From JARRQJ01 sp963810615 (lineage in GTDB: Bacteria > Pseudomonadota > Gammaproteobacteria > DRLM01): 64,000 nt of DNA. Every line of letters begins with the position of its first letter. The stretch's first letter is position 1. The notes under the pieces are model-generated. The model made no database searches, was not told the DNA's origin, and saw only the letters and a list, made by a program, of their open reading frames with translations. Location of the stretch: assembly GCA_963810615.1 (NCBI GenBank), contig CAWEOA010000008.1, positions 620,001 through 684,000 on the forward strand, given 5' to 3'. The position numbers were made by a program, and so were the translations under genes. This document shows, piece after piece, positions 19,675 through 30,100 of this stretch.

Positions 19675-21026
19675 GAGAGGCAGTCGTTGTGCTGTTTTGC
19701 GCAGCCGTGTGGTGCGGCGCGTCCCGCGCCGAGACCGTGACGCTGGATCAGGCCGTCGATCGCGCCCTGAATCATGATCCGCGCATCGAGGAGGTCAACC
19801 ACTTGGTGGATGCCGCTCGCGCCATGGTGGATGAGGCCCAGGGGCATAAGGGCTGGGCCTTCGATCTGAATAGCTTTCTCGGCATCGCGCCCGCGGTAAA
19901 CGGCGGTTTGTTCGAGAATGGTTCATGTGCCGCCGGCGATTGCAAACTGCGCAACGACCGGTATGACGTCAGCGGTTTTTCGCTGTGGGGCGACGTTACC
20001 CTGTCCGTGGTCAAACCCCTCTATACCTTCGGCAAGATCGAAAATTACACCAAAGCGGCAAAAGCCAACGTAGAGGTGAAGCGAGGCGACGTACGTCTGA
20101 AACGCGGCGAAACGGTCCTGGATGTGAAACGTGCCTATTTCGGCTACCTGGCCGCGCGCGACGGCGATCGGCTGTTGAGCGATGTCAAAAAGCGCGTCGA
20201 CGGCACCATCGACTTGGTCAAGCAGTGGTTGCACGATCAAAACGGCAATGTGCGGCAGTCCGATTTATATGCCTTGCAATCCGGCTCGGCCTTGATCGGT
20301 CGTTATCTGGATGAGGCCGGCGCCTTGGAGAATGTGGCCTTGGATGGCTTGAAGGTGTTGACCGGGGCCGGGCTGGGTAGCGATTTGACGGTGGCCGACC
20401 GCGCCCTGGCGCCGGTGGAGATGCCGGCCATGGATTTGCCGGCCTTGGAACAGCAGGCCTTGGCCAAGCGTCCCGAGATGATCCAGGTGGAGGCGGGACT
20501 GCGCGCGCGTCGCGCCCTCGTGGCGGCCAATAAGGCCAATTCTAGACCCAATCTTTATGCCGGGGTAGGAGGGTTTTTATCCTACGCCCCCAATCGGGAC
20601 CATCTCGACAATCCCTATATCTCGGATCCGTTTAATGATTACGGACTGAGTCCGGTGATCGGCCTGAAGTGGGATTGGACCAGCGGGGTGCAGTCGGCGC
20701 AGGTGGCGCAGGCCGAGGCTGAGTTGAATGCCTTGATCGCCAAAGCGGCCCAGGCGCGCGAGGGTATTCCCTATCAGGTGGCGGAACAGTATCACCAGGT
20801 GGAGGCCTATCATGACGCGGTGGCGCATATGGAGGACGCCAGCCGTTCGGCGCGGCGGTGGATGATCGCCAGCTTCGCCGACTTCGAGGCGGGACAAACT
20901 GCGGGCGATAAGGTGGTGACCGCATTTCAAGGGTACGTATTGGCCCATACCCAGTATCTGCAGACGGTCTTCGATTACAATATGCATGTGGCGCAACTGT
21001 TACATGTCACGGGAGTCGATCAATGA
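19671..21026 (+). CDS. TolC-family outer-membrane efflux protein inside the mla operon
   Basis: Encodes 451 residues with a signal peptide (REAVVVLFCAAVWCGASRA). TolC-type features: the opening VTLDQAVDRALNHDPRIEE, two long helical coiled-coil regions with a repeat layout (helices ending GETVLDVKRAYFGYLAARDG and GIPYQVAEQYHQVEAYHDA), and strand segments LYAGVGGFLSY and LSPVIGLKWDW. TolC proteins form trimeric channels from periplasm to outside. The GTG start overlaps the mlaD stop and its end overlaps mlaC (ATGA). A channel in the middle of an mla operon is not the E. coli layout; it may couple lipid transport to the outer membrane, where E. coli uses MlaA. Confidence 0.88.
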   Translation: MREAVVVLFCAAVWCGASRAETVTLDQAVDRALNHDPRIEEVNHLVDAARAMVDEAQGHKGWAFDLNSFLGIAPAVNGGLFENGSCAAGDCKLRNDRYDVSGFSLWGDVTLSVVKPLYTFGKIENYTKAAKANVEVKRGDVRLKRGETVLDVKRAYFGYLAARDGDRLLSDVKKRVDGTIDLVKQWLHDQNGNVRQSDLYALQSGSALIGRYLDEAGALENVALDGLKVLTGAGLGSDLTVADRALAPVEMPAMDLPALEQQALAKRPEMIQVEAGLRARRALVAANKANSRPNLYAGVGGFLSYAPNRDHLDNPYISDPFNDYGLSPVIGLKWDWTSGVQSAQVAQAEAELNALIAKAAQAREGIPYQVAEQYHQVEAYHDAVAHMEDASRSARRWMIASFADFEAGQTAGDKVVTAFQGYVLAHTQYLQTVFDYNMHVAQLLHVTGVDQ

Positions 21027-21634
21027 AACGGTGGGTGATGAGCTTGATTTTGCTGCTGGGCATGCTGAGTGGCGCGCCGTCATGGGCCGTCCAGTCGCCG
21101 CAGGCTATGGTGGAGCAGACCGCCAATCAGATGCTGGACAAGTTGCGTGCCGAGCGTAAGGTCATTGATGCGCATCCGGGGCGCATCTATGAACTGGTAA
21201 ACGAGATCGTGTTGCCGCACTTCGATTTCGAGCGTATGTCGACCTGGGTGTTGGGGAAATACTGGCGCAGGGCGACACCGCAACAACGCAAGGAATTCGT
21301 GGAGCAGTTCCGGACGCTGCTGGTGCGGACCTATGCCAAATCCCTGTCCTCTTATACGGACAACAAGCTTACCTATCTGCCGTTCCGCGGCGGGCCGCAG
21401 CAAACCGATGTCACGGTCCGCACCGAGGTGGATCAACCGGGCGGTTTCCCCATACCCATCGATTACTCTCTCTACCTCAAAGGCGACGAATGGAAGGTCT
21501 ATGATGTGACCATCGACGGCGTCAGTCTGGTGACCAACTACCGTACCACCTTCGCCAATCAAATCCGCCAGGACGGCTTGGACAAGTTGATCGCTTCGCT
21601 CGCCAGCCGCAACAAGCAGGATGGGGCGCAGTGA
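21023..21634 (+). CDS. mlaC: Periplasmic phospholipid-binding protein MlaC
   Basis: Encodes 203 residues with a signal peptide (KRWVMSLILLLGMLSGAPSWA). Family features: a helical N-terminus then YELVNEIVLPHFDFERMSTWVLGKYWRRATPQQRKEFVEQFRTLLVRTYAKSL and the C-terminal YDVTIDGVSLVTNYRTTFANQI. MlaC ferries one phospholipid through the periplasm between the MlaFEDB complex and the outer-membrane partner. The start overlaps the TolC-like gene (ATGA). Confidence 0.95.
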   Translation: MKRWVMSLILLLGMLSGAPSWAVQSPQAMVEQTANQMLDKLRAERKVIDAHPGRIYELVNEIVLPHFDFERMSTWVLGKYWRRATPQQRKEFVEQFRTLLVRTYAKSLSSYTDNKLTYLPFRGGPQQTDVTVRTEVDQPGGFPIPIDYSLYLKGDEWKVYDVTIDGVSLVTNYRTTFANQIRQDGLDKLIASLASRNKQDGAQ

Positions 21635-21963
21635 GCGAGGCCGGGATAAGCCGCAGCGGTGAGGGTCGTTATGCGATCAGCGGTGATTTGACCTTCGCCA
21701 CGGTCCCGAATGTATTGCGCGCCGGTTACGGCGACTTGGGTGGGGACGGGCAGGTGCAGGTGGATCTGGCGGGGATCACGCGGGTCGATAGCGCCGGCAT
21801 CGCCCTGCTTATCGATCTGACGCGGTCGGTGCGCAAGCGGGGTGGGGATATTTCCTTATTGCATGCACCGCCGCAGCTTATGGCCATCGCCGGCGTCAGC
21901 GGCCTGGAGGCGGTGCTTCCCTTTGCCGATCAGGGTAAATCAACCGAAAAATTAGGGGCCTAA
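21631..21963 (+). CDS. mlaB: STAS-domain protein MlaB
   Basis: Encodes 110 residues forming a single STAS domain. VQVDLAGITRVDSAGIALLIDLTRSVRKRG includes the conserved DSAG motif, whose Ser is phosphorylated in anti-sigma antagonist relatives. In Mla complexes MlaB binds MlaF on the cytoplasmic side and is needed for stability and activity. It starts with GTG overlapping the mlaC stop (GTGA) and closes the operon. Confidence 0.93.
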   Translation: MSEAGISRSGEGRYAISGDLTFATVPNVLRAGYGDLGGDGQVQVDLAGITRVDSAGIALLIDLTRSVRKRGGDISLLHAPPQLMAIAGVSGLEAVLPFADQGKSTEKLGA

Positions 21964-22039
21964 GGCTGTCAAAACACCGGGTGAGCGGGTATGCTGTTAG
22001 CGAACCGATGTGCCCTCTGTTATCGACATAAAGTGCAAC

Positions 22040-22279
22040 ATGCAATCTGAAGAGATTCAAGCCATGATCCAGCGGGGACTGCCCGACGCTGAAGTGCAGG
22101 TGTCCGGCGACGGGCGTCACTTCGATGCCGTCGTGGTCTCGGAGGCCTTTGTCGGGAAGAATTTGCTGGAACAACATCGCTTGGTTTACGCCACCTTGGG
22201 GGACAAGATGGGCGGCGATATTCACGCCTTGACCATACGGACCTATACCCGTGCGCAGTGGGCACAGGCGCAGGCCTGA
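22040..22279 (+). CDS. ibaG: BolA-family protein, IbaG-type
   Basis: About 79 residues from the ATG at 22040; an in-frame GTG at 22010 would add ten residues. It shows the BolA fold: SEEIQAMIQRGLPDAEVQVSGDGRHFDAVVVSEAFVGKNLLEQHRLVYATLGDKMGGDIHALTIRTYT. The conserved His of EQHRLVYA and the loop GDGRHF serve in binding a [2Fe-2S] cluster with monothiol glutaredoxins. IbaG is linked to acid stress and iron-sulfur handling. The position between mlaB and murA is the same as in E. coli. Confidence 0.93.
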   Translation: MQSEEIQAMIQRGLPDAEVQVSGDGRHFDAVVVSEAFVGKNLLEQHRLVYATLGDKMGGDIHALTIRTYTRAQWAQAQA

Positions 22280-22358
22280 AGCCTGGGTCGCCGCCGTTGC
22301 TGGTTGAGTACGGAAATGGGCGGCGGGGATGATTTCCTTCTTAATTAATGAATAGCGT

Positions 22359-23618
<1,260 letters not shown>

Positions 23619-23662
23619 CGGATGCGACCTTGAGTCGGTTGTTCGCAGTTACTATATAAGTT

Positions 23663-24313
23663 ATGAATAACATTCTAACCATCGCAGTTTCCAAGGGGCG
23701 GATTTTCAAAGAAGCCCTGCCCTTTCTGGCCGCCGCCGGCATCGTTCCCCAGGAGGATCCGGCCACCAGCCGCAAACTGATCCTGCCCACCAACCTGGAC
23801 GACGTGAAGCTGATCATCATCCGTGCCTCCGACGTCCCAACCTATGTGGAATACGGGGCCGCCGATGTGGGCATCGCCGGCAAGGACGTGTTGATGGAAT
23901 ACGACGGCGACGGTCTGTACGAACCCTTGGATTTGAAGATCGCCCAGTGCCGCATGATGCTGGCCGGTCCGCGCCGCGCCGGGACTGCGGCGGCGCGGCT
24001 GCGCATCGCCACCAAGTACGTCAACTCCACGCGTCGCTACTTCGCCGAGCAGGGCAAGCAGGTGGAGATCATCAAGCTCTACGGCTCCATGGAGCTGGCG
24101 CCGCTGGTCAAGCTGGCGGATTTGATCGTGGATCTGGTGGACACCGGCAATACCCTGCGGGCCAATGGTCTGGAACCCCTGGAGCACATCGCCGATATCA
24201 GCTCGCGCCTCGTCGTCAACAAGGCGGCGATGAAGATGAAGCATGCACGGGTCAAGGCCTTCATCCGCAGCATGGCCGAGGCGGTGGAGCAGCGCGCGGC
24301 GGGCGGCAAGTAA
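23663..24313 (+). CDS. hisG: ATP phosphoribosyltransferase, short form
   Basis: Encodes 216 residues. It catalyses the first step of histidine synthesis (ATP plus PRPP). Signatures: LTIAVSKGRIFKEALPFL at the N-terminus, YGAADVGIAGKDVLME, and the PRPP loop DLIVDLVDTGNTLRANGL. It lacks the roughly 80-residue C-terminal regulatory domain of the long form, so by family rule it needs HisZ; hisZ is not in the window. It opens the operon hisG-D-C-B-H-A-F-I-E. Confidence 0.96.
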   Translation: MNNILTIAVSKGRIFKEALPFLAAAGIVPQEDPATSRKLILPTNLDDVKLIIIRASDVPTYVEYGAADVGIAGKDVLMEYDGDGLYEPLDLKIAQCRMMLAGPRRAGTAAARLRIATKYVNSTRRYFAEQGKQVEIIKLYGSMELAPLVKLADLIVDLVDTGNTLRANGLEPLEHIADISSRLVVNKAAMKMKHARVKAFIRSMAEAVEQRAAGGK

Positions 24314-24322
24314 GGATCCGGA

Positions 24323-25658
24323 ATGGAGCGCACCTCTATGAGTACGATCTCTATCAAACGATTGCACAGTGCGGATGCGGATTTTTGGCCGCAGCTGGAA
24401 CAGTTGCTGGCATGGGAATCGGTGTCTGATGCCGCGGTGGCCAAGACCGTGGAAGGCATACTCGCCGATGTGCGGCAGCGCGGCGATGCGGCGGTGATCG
24501 ACTATACCAATCGTTTTGATCGCCTGCAGGCGCGCGCTATGCAAGAGCTGGAAATCCCGCCGGCGCGTCTGCACCAAGCCTTGCAGGGTATTCCCGCCGC
24601 GACTCGCGGTGCCTTGGAAACCGCGATGCAGCGCCTCTATGCCTATCACCAGCATCAAAAGCAGGAAACCTGGTCGTATACGGAGGCGGACGGCACGCTG
24701 CTTGGCCAGCAGGTGACTGCCCTGGATAGAGTGGGCTTGTATGTGCCGGGCGGCAAGGCGGCCTATCCCTCGTCGGTATTGATGAACGCCGTGCCCGCCA
24801 AGGTGGCGGGGGTGCGCGAGATTATCATGGTGGTGCCCACCCCCGGCGGTGAATTGAATGAGTTGGTGCTGGCGGCGGCGGCCTTGGTCGGAGTGGATAG
24901 AGTATTCGCCGTGGGTGGCGCCCAGGCGGTGGCGGCCCTGGCCTACGGCACCCAGACCATTCCCCAGGTGGACAAAATCGTCGGGCCCGGCAATATCTAT
25001 GTGGCAACCGCCAAGCGCATGGTGTTCGGCGAAGTGGGCATTGACATGGTGGCGGGTCCATCGGAGATCCTGGTGATCTGCGACGGCCACACGCCCGCTG
25101 ACTGGATCGCCATGGATTTATTTTCGCAGGCCGAGCATGACGAGGACGCGCAATCCATCTTGCTGTGTCCCGATGCCGCCTATCTGGATCAGGTGCAGGA
25201 CAGCATCGCGCGCTTGTTGCCGCGGTATGGAGCGCGCCGCGATCATCGAAAAATCGTTACAAATCCGCGGCGCCTTGATTCAGGTGCGTGATCTGGCCGA
25301 AGCGGCCGAGGTCGCCAATTTCATTTCGCCGGAGCACCTGGAATTGTCGGTGGCGGATCCGCAGACGCTGGTGAAGAGTATTCGCAACGCCGGGGCGATC
25401 TTCATGGGACGCTATACCGCGGAGGCGGTGGGCGATTACTGCGCGGGGCCCAATCACGTGTTGCCCACCTCGCGCACCGCGCGTTTTTCCTCGCCGCTGG
25501 GCGTCTATGATTTTCAGAAACGCTCCAGTTTGATCATGTGTTCGGCCGAAGGTGCGCGCAATCTGGGCGGTACCGCCTCCTTGCTGGCGCGCGGCGAAGG
25601 CCTGACCGCCCACGCCCGTTCCGCCGAATATCGCCTGAACGCGGAGGACGGTGAATGA
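24323..25658 (+). pseudogene. hisD: Histidinol dehydrogenase with a single-base frameshift
   Basis: Catalyses the last two steps of histidine synthesis, oxidising histidinol to histidine with NAD+ and zinc. The first frame runs from ATG 24323 and carries the family core (GLYVPGGKAAYPSSVLMN, GPGNIYVATAKRMVFG, QAEHDEDAQSILL) but drifts out of family after LLPR near 25225 and stops at 25291. The other forward frame picks up at ATGGAGCGC (25227) and continues to 25658 with the catalytic FISPEHLEL, GPNHVLPTSRTARF and LGVYDFQKRSS. Removing the single T at 25226 restores one continuous protein of about 445 residues. Either a sequence error or a real mutation; with all other his genes intact, an error in the assembly is the simpler explanation. 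Confidence 0.9.
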
Positions 25659-26760
25659 TGTCGCCACGGGGCAGGGCATGAATACGCGCATTCAGGAGTG
25701 GGTGAGGCCGGAGGTGCGGGCGCAACGCGCCTATCATGTGCCGGACGCCGAGGGCTTGATCAAGCTCGATGCCATGGAAAATCCCTACAGCTGGCCGCCG
25801 GAGATGGTGGAGGCCTGGACCGAGTCCCTGCGCGAGGTGACGCTTAACCGTTATCCCGACCCGGGTGCCGCGCATCTCAAACAGCGTTTGCGGGATACCT
25901 TTAAAATTCCTGCTGCCAGCGCCGTGCTGCTGGGTAACGGTTCCGATGAGTTGATTCAGATGATCCTCATGGCGGTGGGCGGTGCGGGCCGGGTAGTGGT
26001 GGCCCCCGAGCCGAGCTTTTCCATGTATCGGATCATCAGCGCCAATGTCGGCATGAACTATCACAGCGTAGCGCTCAACGCGGATTTCTCTCTGGACGTG
26101 GCCGCCACCCGCGACGCCATCGTCGCGCAGCGTCCGGCGGTGGTGTTCATCGCCTATCCCAGCAATCCCACCGGGAACTTATTCGCCGCCGAGGATATCT
26201 GCAGTTTGATCGAGGCGGCGCCGGGGGTGGTGGTGGTGGACGAGGCCTATTCCGCCTTCTGCGACGCCAGTTTCATGGACTACCTGGCGCGTTATGAAAA
26301 TCTGTTGATTTTGCGTACCGTGTCCAAGCTGGGTCTGGCGGGTTTGCGCCTGGGCTACCTGGTGGGCGCGCCGGCCTGGCTGGAGGAGATCGACAAACTG
26401 CGCCTGCCCTACAATATCGGGGTGTTGACCCAGGTGAGCGCCGAGTTCGCCCTGGAGCACTATGCCATGTTGCTGGAGCAGGCCAAGCGCATCCGCGCCG
26501 ACCGGCAGACGCTGTTCGCCGCGCTGCAGACGGTGGCGGACGTGACGGCCTATCCCAGTCAGGCCAACTTCATCCTATTCAGGGTGACGGCGGGCCGGGC
26601 CGTTGAGATCTTTGAAAGGCTCAAGCAGGTCGGAGTGTTGATCAAAAACCTGCACGGTTCGCATCCCGCCTTGCAGGATTGCCTGCGGGTGACGGTGGGC
26701 ACTCCTGAAGAGAATCGCGCCTTTTTGAGCGCATTACGTATGGTGTTATCGGTAAAATGA
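25651..26760 (+). CDS. hisC: Histidinol-phosphate aminotransferase
   Basis: Encodes 369 residues. PLP-dependent class I/II aminotransferase that makes histidinol phosphate from imidazole acetol phosphate. Signatures: LDAMENPYSWPPEM near the start, LGNGSDELIQMI, YPSNPTGNLF, VVDEAYSAFC, and the PLP lysine segment LRTVSKLGLAGLRLGYLVG. The GTG at 25651 overlaps the hisD end by eight bases; an ATG at 25681 is the alternative start, leaving 359 residues. Confidence 0.95.
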   Translation: MNDVATGQGMNTRIQEWVRPEVRAQRAYHVPDAEGLIKLDAMENPYSWPPEMVEAWTESLREVTLNRYPDPGAAHLKQRLRDTFKIPAASAVLLGNGSDELIQMILMAVGGAGRVVVAPEPSFSMYRIISANVGMNYHSVALNADFSLDVAATRDAIVAQRPAVVFIAYPSNPTGNLFAAEDICSLIEAAPGVVVVDEAYSAFCDASFMDYLARYENLLILRTVSKLGLAGLRLGYLVGAPAWLEEIDKLRLPYNIGVLTQVSAEFALEHYAMLLEQAKRIRADRQTLFAALQTVADVTAYPSQANFILFRVTAGRAVEIFERLKQVGVLIKNLHGSHPALQDCLRVTVGTPEENRAFLSALRMVLSVK

Positions 26761-26818
26761 GGGCGATTGAGGCGTATGCTTAGCGTTACACACACTTTCT
26801 ACCTCGCGGAGGCGGACC

Positions 26819-27412
26819 ATGTCTGAGCGTAAGGCCAGCGTGCAGCGCAATACTCTGGAGACCCAGATTCAGGTCAAGCTGGATGTGGACGGCGGCGGCG
26901 TGTCCCAATTCAAGACCGGGATCCCGTTCCTGGAGCACATGCTCGATCAGGTGGCGCGTCATGGTATGTTCGATATCGAGATCGTCGCCGACGGAGATTT
27001 GCACATCGACGCCCACCACAGCGTGGAGGATATCGGCATCACCCTGGGTCAGGCCTTCGCGCAGGCGGTGGGGGACAAGCGCGGCATCCGCCGATACGGC
27101 CATGCCTATGTGCCCTTGGACGAAGCCCTGTCGCGGGTGGTGGTGGATTTCTCCGGTCGTCCGGGAATGGAATACGGCGTGCAATTCAGTCGCGCGCGTA
27201 TAGGCGAGTTCGATGTGGATTTGTTTCACGAGTTCTTCCAAGGCTTCGTCAATCATGCCCAGGTGACCCTGCATATCGATGGCCTGCGCGGCGTCAACAG
27301 TCACCATATCGCCGAGACGGTGTTCAAGGCCTTCGGTCGCGCCTTGCGCATGGCCCTGGAACGGGATCCGCGCATGCAAGGGGTGTTGCCGTCCACCAAG
27401 GGGAAATTGTGA
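26819..27412 (+). CDS. hisB: Imidazoleglycerol-phosphate dehydratase
   Basis: Encodes 197 residues, the monofunctional form without a fused phosphatase. Mn-binding motifs: GIPFLEHMLDQVARHGMFDI and DIDAHHSVEDIGITLGQAF, with the second repeat ELFHEF-type LFHEFFQGF and LRGVNSHHIAETVFKAFGRAL. It converts IGP to imidazole-acetol phosphate. The start ATG at 26819 follows a GCGGAGGCGG ribosome-site region. Confidence 0.97.
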   Translation: MSERKASVQRNTLETQIQVKLDVDGGGVSQFKTGIPFLEHMLDQVARHGMFDIEIVADGDLHIDAHHSVEDIGITLGQAFAQAVGDKRGIRRYGHAYVPLDEALSRVVVDFSGRPGMEYGVQFSRARIGEFDVDLFHEFFQGFVNHAQVTLHIDGLRGVNSHHIAETVFKAFGRALRMALERDPRMQGVLPSTKGKL

Positions 27413-27459
27413 ACGTCACCAATAAAAACGGAATAGCGGTACCGCGATAGGTTATCAGC

Positions 27460-28107
27460 ATGAATGTCGTTGCAGTAATCGACTACGGGATGGGCAATTT
27501 GCGCTCCGTATCCAAGGCGCTGGAGCATGTGAGCGGCGGCTTGAACGTGCGGGTGACCTATGACCCCGAGTTGATCCGGCGTGCCGATCGGGTGGTATTC
27601 CCCGGTGTGGGGGCCTTGCGCGACTGTGCGGCCGAACTCAAGCGCCTGGGATTGGATGAAGTGATCCGCGAGTGTGCGGCGACCAAACCCTTCCTGGGCA
27701 TTTGTCTGGGGATGCAGGCCCTTCTGGATTTCAGCGAGGAAAACGGCGGCACCTCGGGTCTGGGCATTCTGCCGGGGCGGGTGGTAGGGTTTCCCATCCC
27801 CTTGGTGGATCCCGCTACCAAAGAACGTCTCAAGGTTCCGCACATGGGATGGAACAAGGTGCAACAAACCCACCCCCACGCCTTGTGGGAGGGGATACAC
27901 CAAGACAGCCGCTTTTATTTCGTTCATAGCTACTATGCCGTGCCCAGCGATACGCAGCTGGTGGCGGGCACGGTGCATTATGGCCGGGAAGTGGCGGTGG
28001 CCCTGGCCCGCGACAATATCTTTGCAGTGCAGTTTCACCCGGAAAAGAGTCAACAGGCCGGTCTGACGCTCCTTGCCAATTTCATGGCCTGGGACGGGCG
28101 GGGCTGA
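27460..28107 (+). CDS. hisH: Imidazole glycerol phosphate synthase, glutaminase subunit
   Basis: Encodes 215 residues. Class I glutamine amidotransferase: the nucleophile elbow is KPFLGICLGMQALLDFSEE (Cys about residue 85), and the His/Glu pair is in VQFHPEKSQQ. The oxyanion strand is GVGALRDC. It supplies ammonia to HisF in the synthase. It follows hisB after 47 bases. Confidence 0.96.
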   Translation: MNVVAVIDYGMGNLRSVSKALEHVSGGLNVRVTYDPELIRRADRVVFPGVGALRDCAAELKRLGLDEVIRECAATKPFLGICLGMQALLDFSEENGGTSGLGILPGRVVGFPIPLVDPATKERLKVPHMGWNKVQQTHPHALWEGIHQDSRFYFVHSYYAVPSDTQLVAGTVHYGREVAVALARDNIFAVQFHPEKSQQAGLTLLANFMAWDGRG

Positions 28108-28169
28108 GCGCAGCCGGTTGGGCTGAAGAAATTCAATCATGATTCAAATGGGAGCTCGAGGAAATCGTT

Positions 28170-28904
28170 ATGCTGCTGATACCCGCCATTGATCTCAAGG
28201 ATGGAAAGTGTGTGCGCCTGCGCCAGGGGCGCATGGAGGATGATACGGTGTTCTCCGACGATCCCGTGGCGATCGCCGACCGTTGGGTGGAGGCGGGCGC
28301 GCGGCGCCTGCATATCGTAGATCTCAACGGTGCCTTTGCCGGCCGGCCGGTCAATGCCGGTGCCATTCGCCGCATCGCCGAGGCCCATCCCGACATCCCC
28401 ATTCAGGTGGGCGGTGGCATTCGCGATGACGATGCCATCGAACTCTATCTGGAGATCGGGGTCAGCTTCGTGATCCTCGGTACCAATGCGGTGAATGTGC
28501 CGCACTTCGTCGGCGATGCCTGCTCGGAGTTTCCAGGGCACATCATGGTGGGCCTGGATGCCCGGGACGGTAAGGTCGCCATCGATGGCTGGTCCAAACT
28601 TTCCAATCATGACGTGATCGACATCGCCCAGCGTTTCGAGCGCGAGGGCGTGGAGGCGATCATCTATACCGATATCAGTCGCGACGGCATGATGACCGGG
28701 GTCAATGTCGATGCCACGGTTAATCTGGCGCGCGCCATCAATATCCCGGTCATCGCCTCGGGCGGCGTGGCGCGCCTGGAGGATATCCGCCGGCTGTGTG
28801 CGGTGGCCAATGAAGGCATCATGGGCGCGGTGGTTGGGCGCGCCCTCTATGAAGGCGAATTGGATTTGGTCGAAGCCCAGCGCGTGGCGGACGAGCTGAG
28901 TTAG
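28170..28904 (+). CDS. hisA: ProFAR isomerase (phosphoribosylformimino-AICAR-phosphate isomerase)
   Basis: Encodes 244 residues forming a TIM barrel with two half-barrel repeats. The first catalytic Asp is in LIPAIDLKDGKCVRL (residue 8) and the second in YTDISRDGMMTGVNV. Phosphate loops: QVGGGIRDDDAIELYLE and VIASGGVARLEDI. It opens the ribose ring of ProFAR to PRFAR in histidine synthesis. Confidence 0.97.
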   Translation: MLLIPAIDLKDGKCVRLRQGRMEDDTVFSDDPVAIADRWVEAGARRLHIVDLNGAFAGRPVNAGAIRRIAEAHPDIPIQVGGGIRDDDAIELYLEIGVSFVILGTNAVNVPHFVGDACSEFPGHIMVGLDARDGKVAIDGWSKLSNHDVIDIAQRFEREGVEAIIYTDISRDGMMTGVNVDATVNLARAINIPVIASGGVARLEDIRRLCAVANEGIMGAVVGRALYEGELDLVEAQRVADELS

Positions 28905-28908
28905 CATC

Positions 28909-29682
28909 ATGGGACTGGCCAAGCGCATCATTCCCTGTTTGGACGTCGATAAGGGCCGGGTGGTCAAGGGCGTCAAGTTCGTGGGTATCCGCGACGCCGG
29001 TAACCCCGTGGAGATCGCCAAGCGCTACGACGAGCAAGGCGCCGATGAATTGGTGTTTCTCGATATCACCGCCAGCTCCGAAGACCGTGAAACCATGGCC
29101 CATGTGGTGGAAGAGGTGGCGAGCCAGGTATTCATTCCCTTGACGGTGGGCGGCGGGATTCGCACCGCCGCCGACATTCGGCGTATGCTCAATGCCGGTG
29201 CCGACAAGGTGGCGATCAACACCGCGGCGGTGGCCAATCCCGAACTGGTGCGCGAGGCGGCGGAACGTTTCGGCGCGCAGTGCATTGTGGTAGCCATCGA
29301 TGCCAAACGCGTCGGTAGTGATGACGCTCAGCCGCGCTGGGAAGTGTTTACTCACGGCGGGCGCAAGGCCACGGGCTTGGATGTGGTGAAGTGGGCGCGG
29401 CGGATGATGGAATACGGGGCCGGTGAAATTCTGTTGACCAGTATGGATCGTGACGGTACCCGCGATGGCTTTGACCTGGCCCTGACCCGGGCGGTGAGCG
29501 AGGCGGTGAGCATTCCGGTGATCGCTTCCGGCGGGGTGGGGAATCTGGATCATCTGGTGGTGGGGATCAAAGAGGGTGCCGCCGATGCGGTACTGGCCGC
29601 CAGCATCTTTCACTTCGGCCAATATACGGTGGCGGAGGCCAAACACTACCTGGCCTCCCAGGGCATAGAGGTGCGTCTTTAA
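28909..29682 (+). CDS. hisF: Imidazole glycerol phosphate synthase, cyclase subunit
   Basis: Encodes 257 residues, a TIM barrel homologous to HisA. The catalytic Asp residues are in IIPCLDVDKGRVVKGVKF (residue 11) and LLTSMDRDGTRDGFD (near residue 130). Phosphate motifs: LTVGGGIRTAADIRR and VIASGGVGNLDHLV. It joins ammonia from HisH with PRFAR to form IGP and AICAR. It starts four bases after hisA. Confidence 0.97.
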   Translation: MGLAKRIIPCLDVDKGRVVKGVKFVGIRDAGNPVEIAKRYDEQGADELVFLDITASSEDRETMAHVVEEVASQVFIPLTVGGGIRTAADIRRMLNAGADKVAINTAAVANPELVREAAERFGAQCIVVAIDAKRVGSDDAQPRWEVFTHGGRKATGLDVVKWARRMMEYGAGEILLTSMDRDGTRDGFDLALTRAVSEAVSIPVIASGGVGNLDHLVVGIKEGAADAVLAASIFHFGQYTVAEAKHYLASQGIEVRL

Positions 29683-29698
29683 AGGCGTGTGACAGACC

Positions 29699-30100
29699 AT
29701 GAACGACCAGTGGCTAACTCAGATCAACTGGACCGACGACGGCTTGGTGCCGGCCATCGCCCAGGAGGCGGGTAGCGGCCGGGTGTTGATGATGGCCTGG
29801 ATGAACCGCCAGTCCCTGCAGCAGACCGTCGCCGGCGGCAAGGCGGTGTACTGGTCGCGCTCGCGGCAGCGCCTGTGGCATAAGGGCGAAGAGTCCGGGC
29901 ATGAACAGATCGTCAAGGAAATCCGCCTCGACTGCGACGGCGATGTGGTGTTGCTCATAGTGGAACAGGTGGGCGGTATCGCCTGTCATACCGGCCGCCA
30001 TAGTTGTTTCTTTCGGCGCCTGGAACATGATGCCTGGGTGGAGGCGGATCCGGTATTGAAAGACGCGCACGCCATTTATAAAGGTGGTCATCATGACTGA
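29699..30100 (+). CDS. hisI: Phosphoribosyl-AMP cyclohydrolase
   Basis: Encodes 133 residues. It opens the purine ring of PR-AMP, the third histidine step. Signatures: MMAWMNRQSLQQTV, AVYWSRSRQRLWHKGEESGHEQ, and the metal-binding LDCDGDVVLLIVEQ with CHTGRHSCFFRRL. Separate from hisE here, unlike the fused E. coli HisIE. It overlaps hisE by eight bases. Confidence 0.96.
   Translation: MNDQWLTQINWTDDGLVPAIAQEAGSGRVLMMAWMNRQSLQQTVAGGKAVYWSRSRQRLWHKGEESGHEQIVKEIRLDCDGDVVLLIVEQVGGIACHTGRHSCFFRRLEHDAWVEADPVLKDAHAIYKGGHHD

Noticed and set aside
25215..25240. Programmed ribosomal frameshift in hisD
   Set aside because: No slippery heptamer or following structure is seen, and hisD is not known to use frameshifting. 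Error or mutation is simpler.
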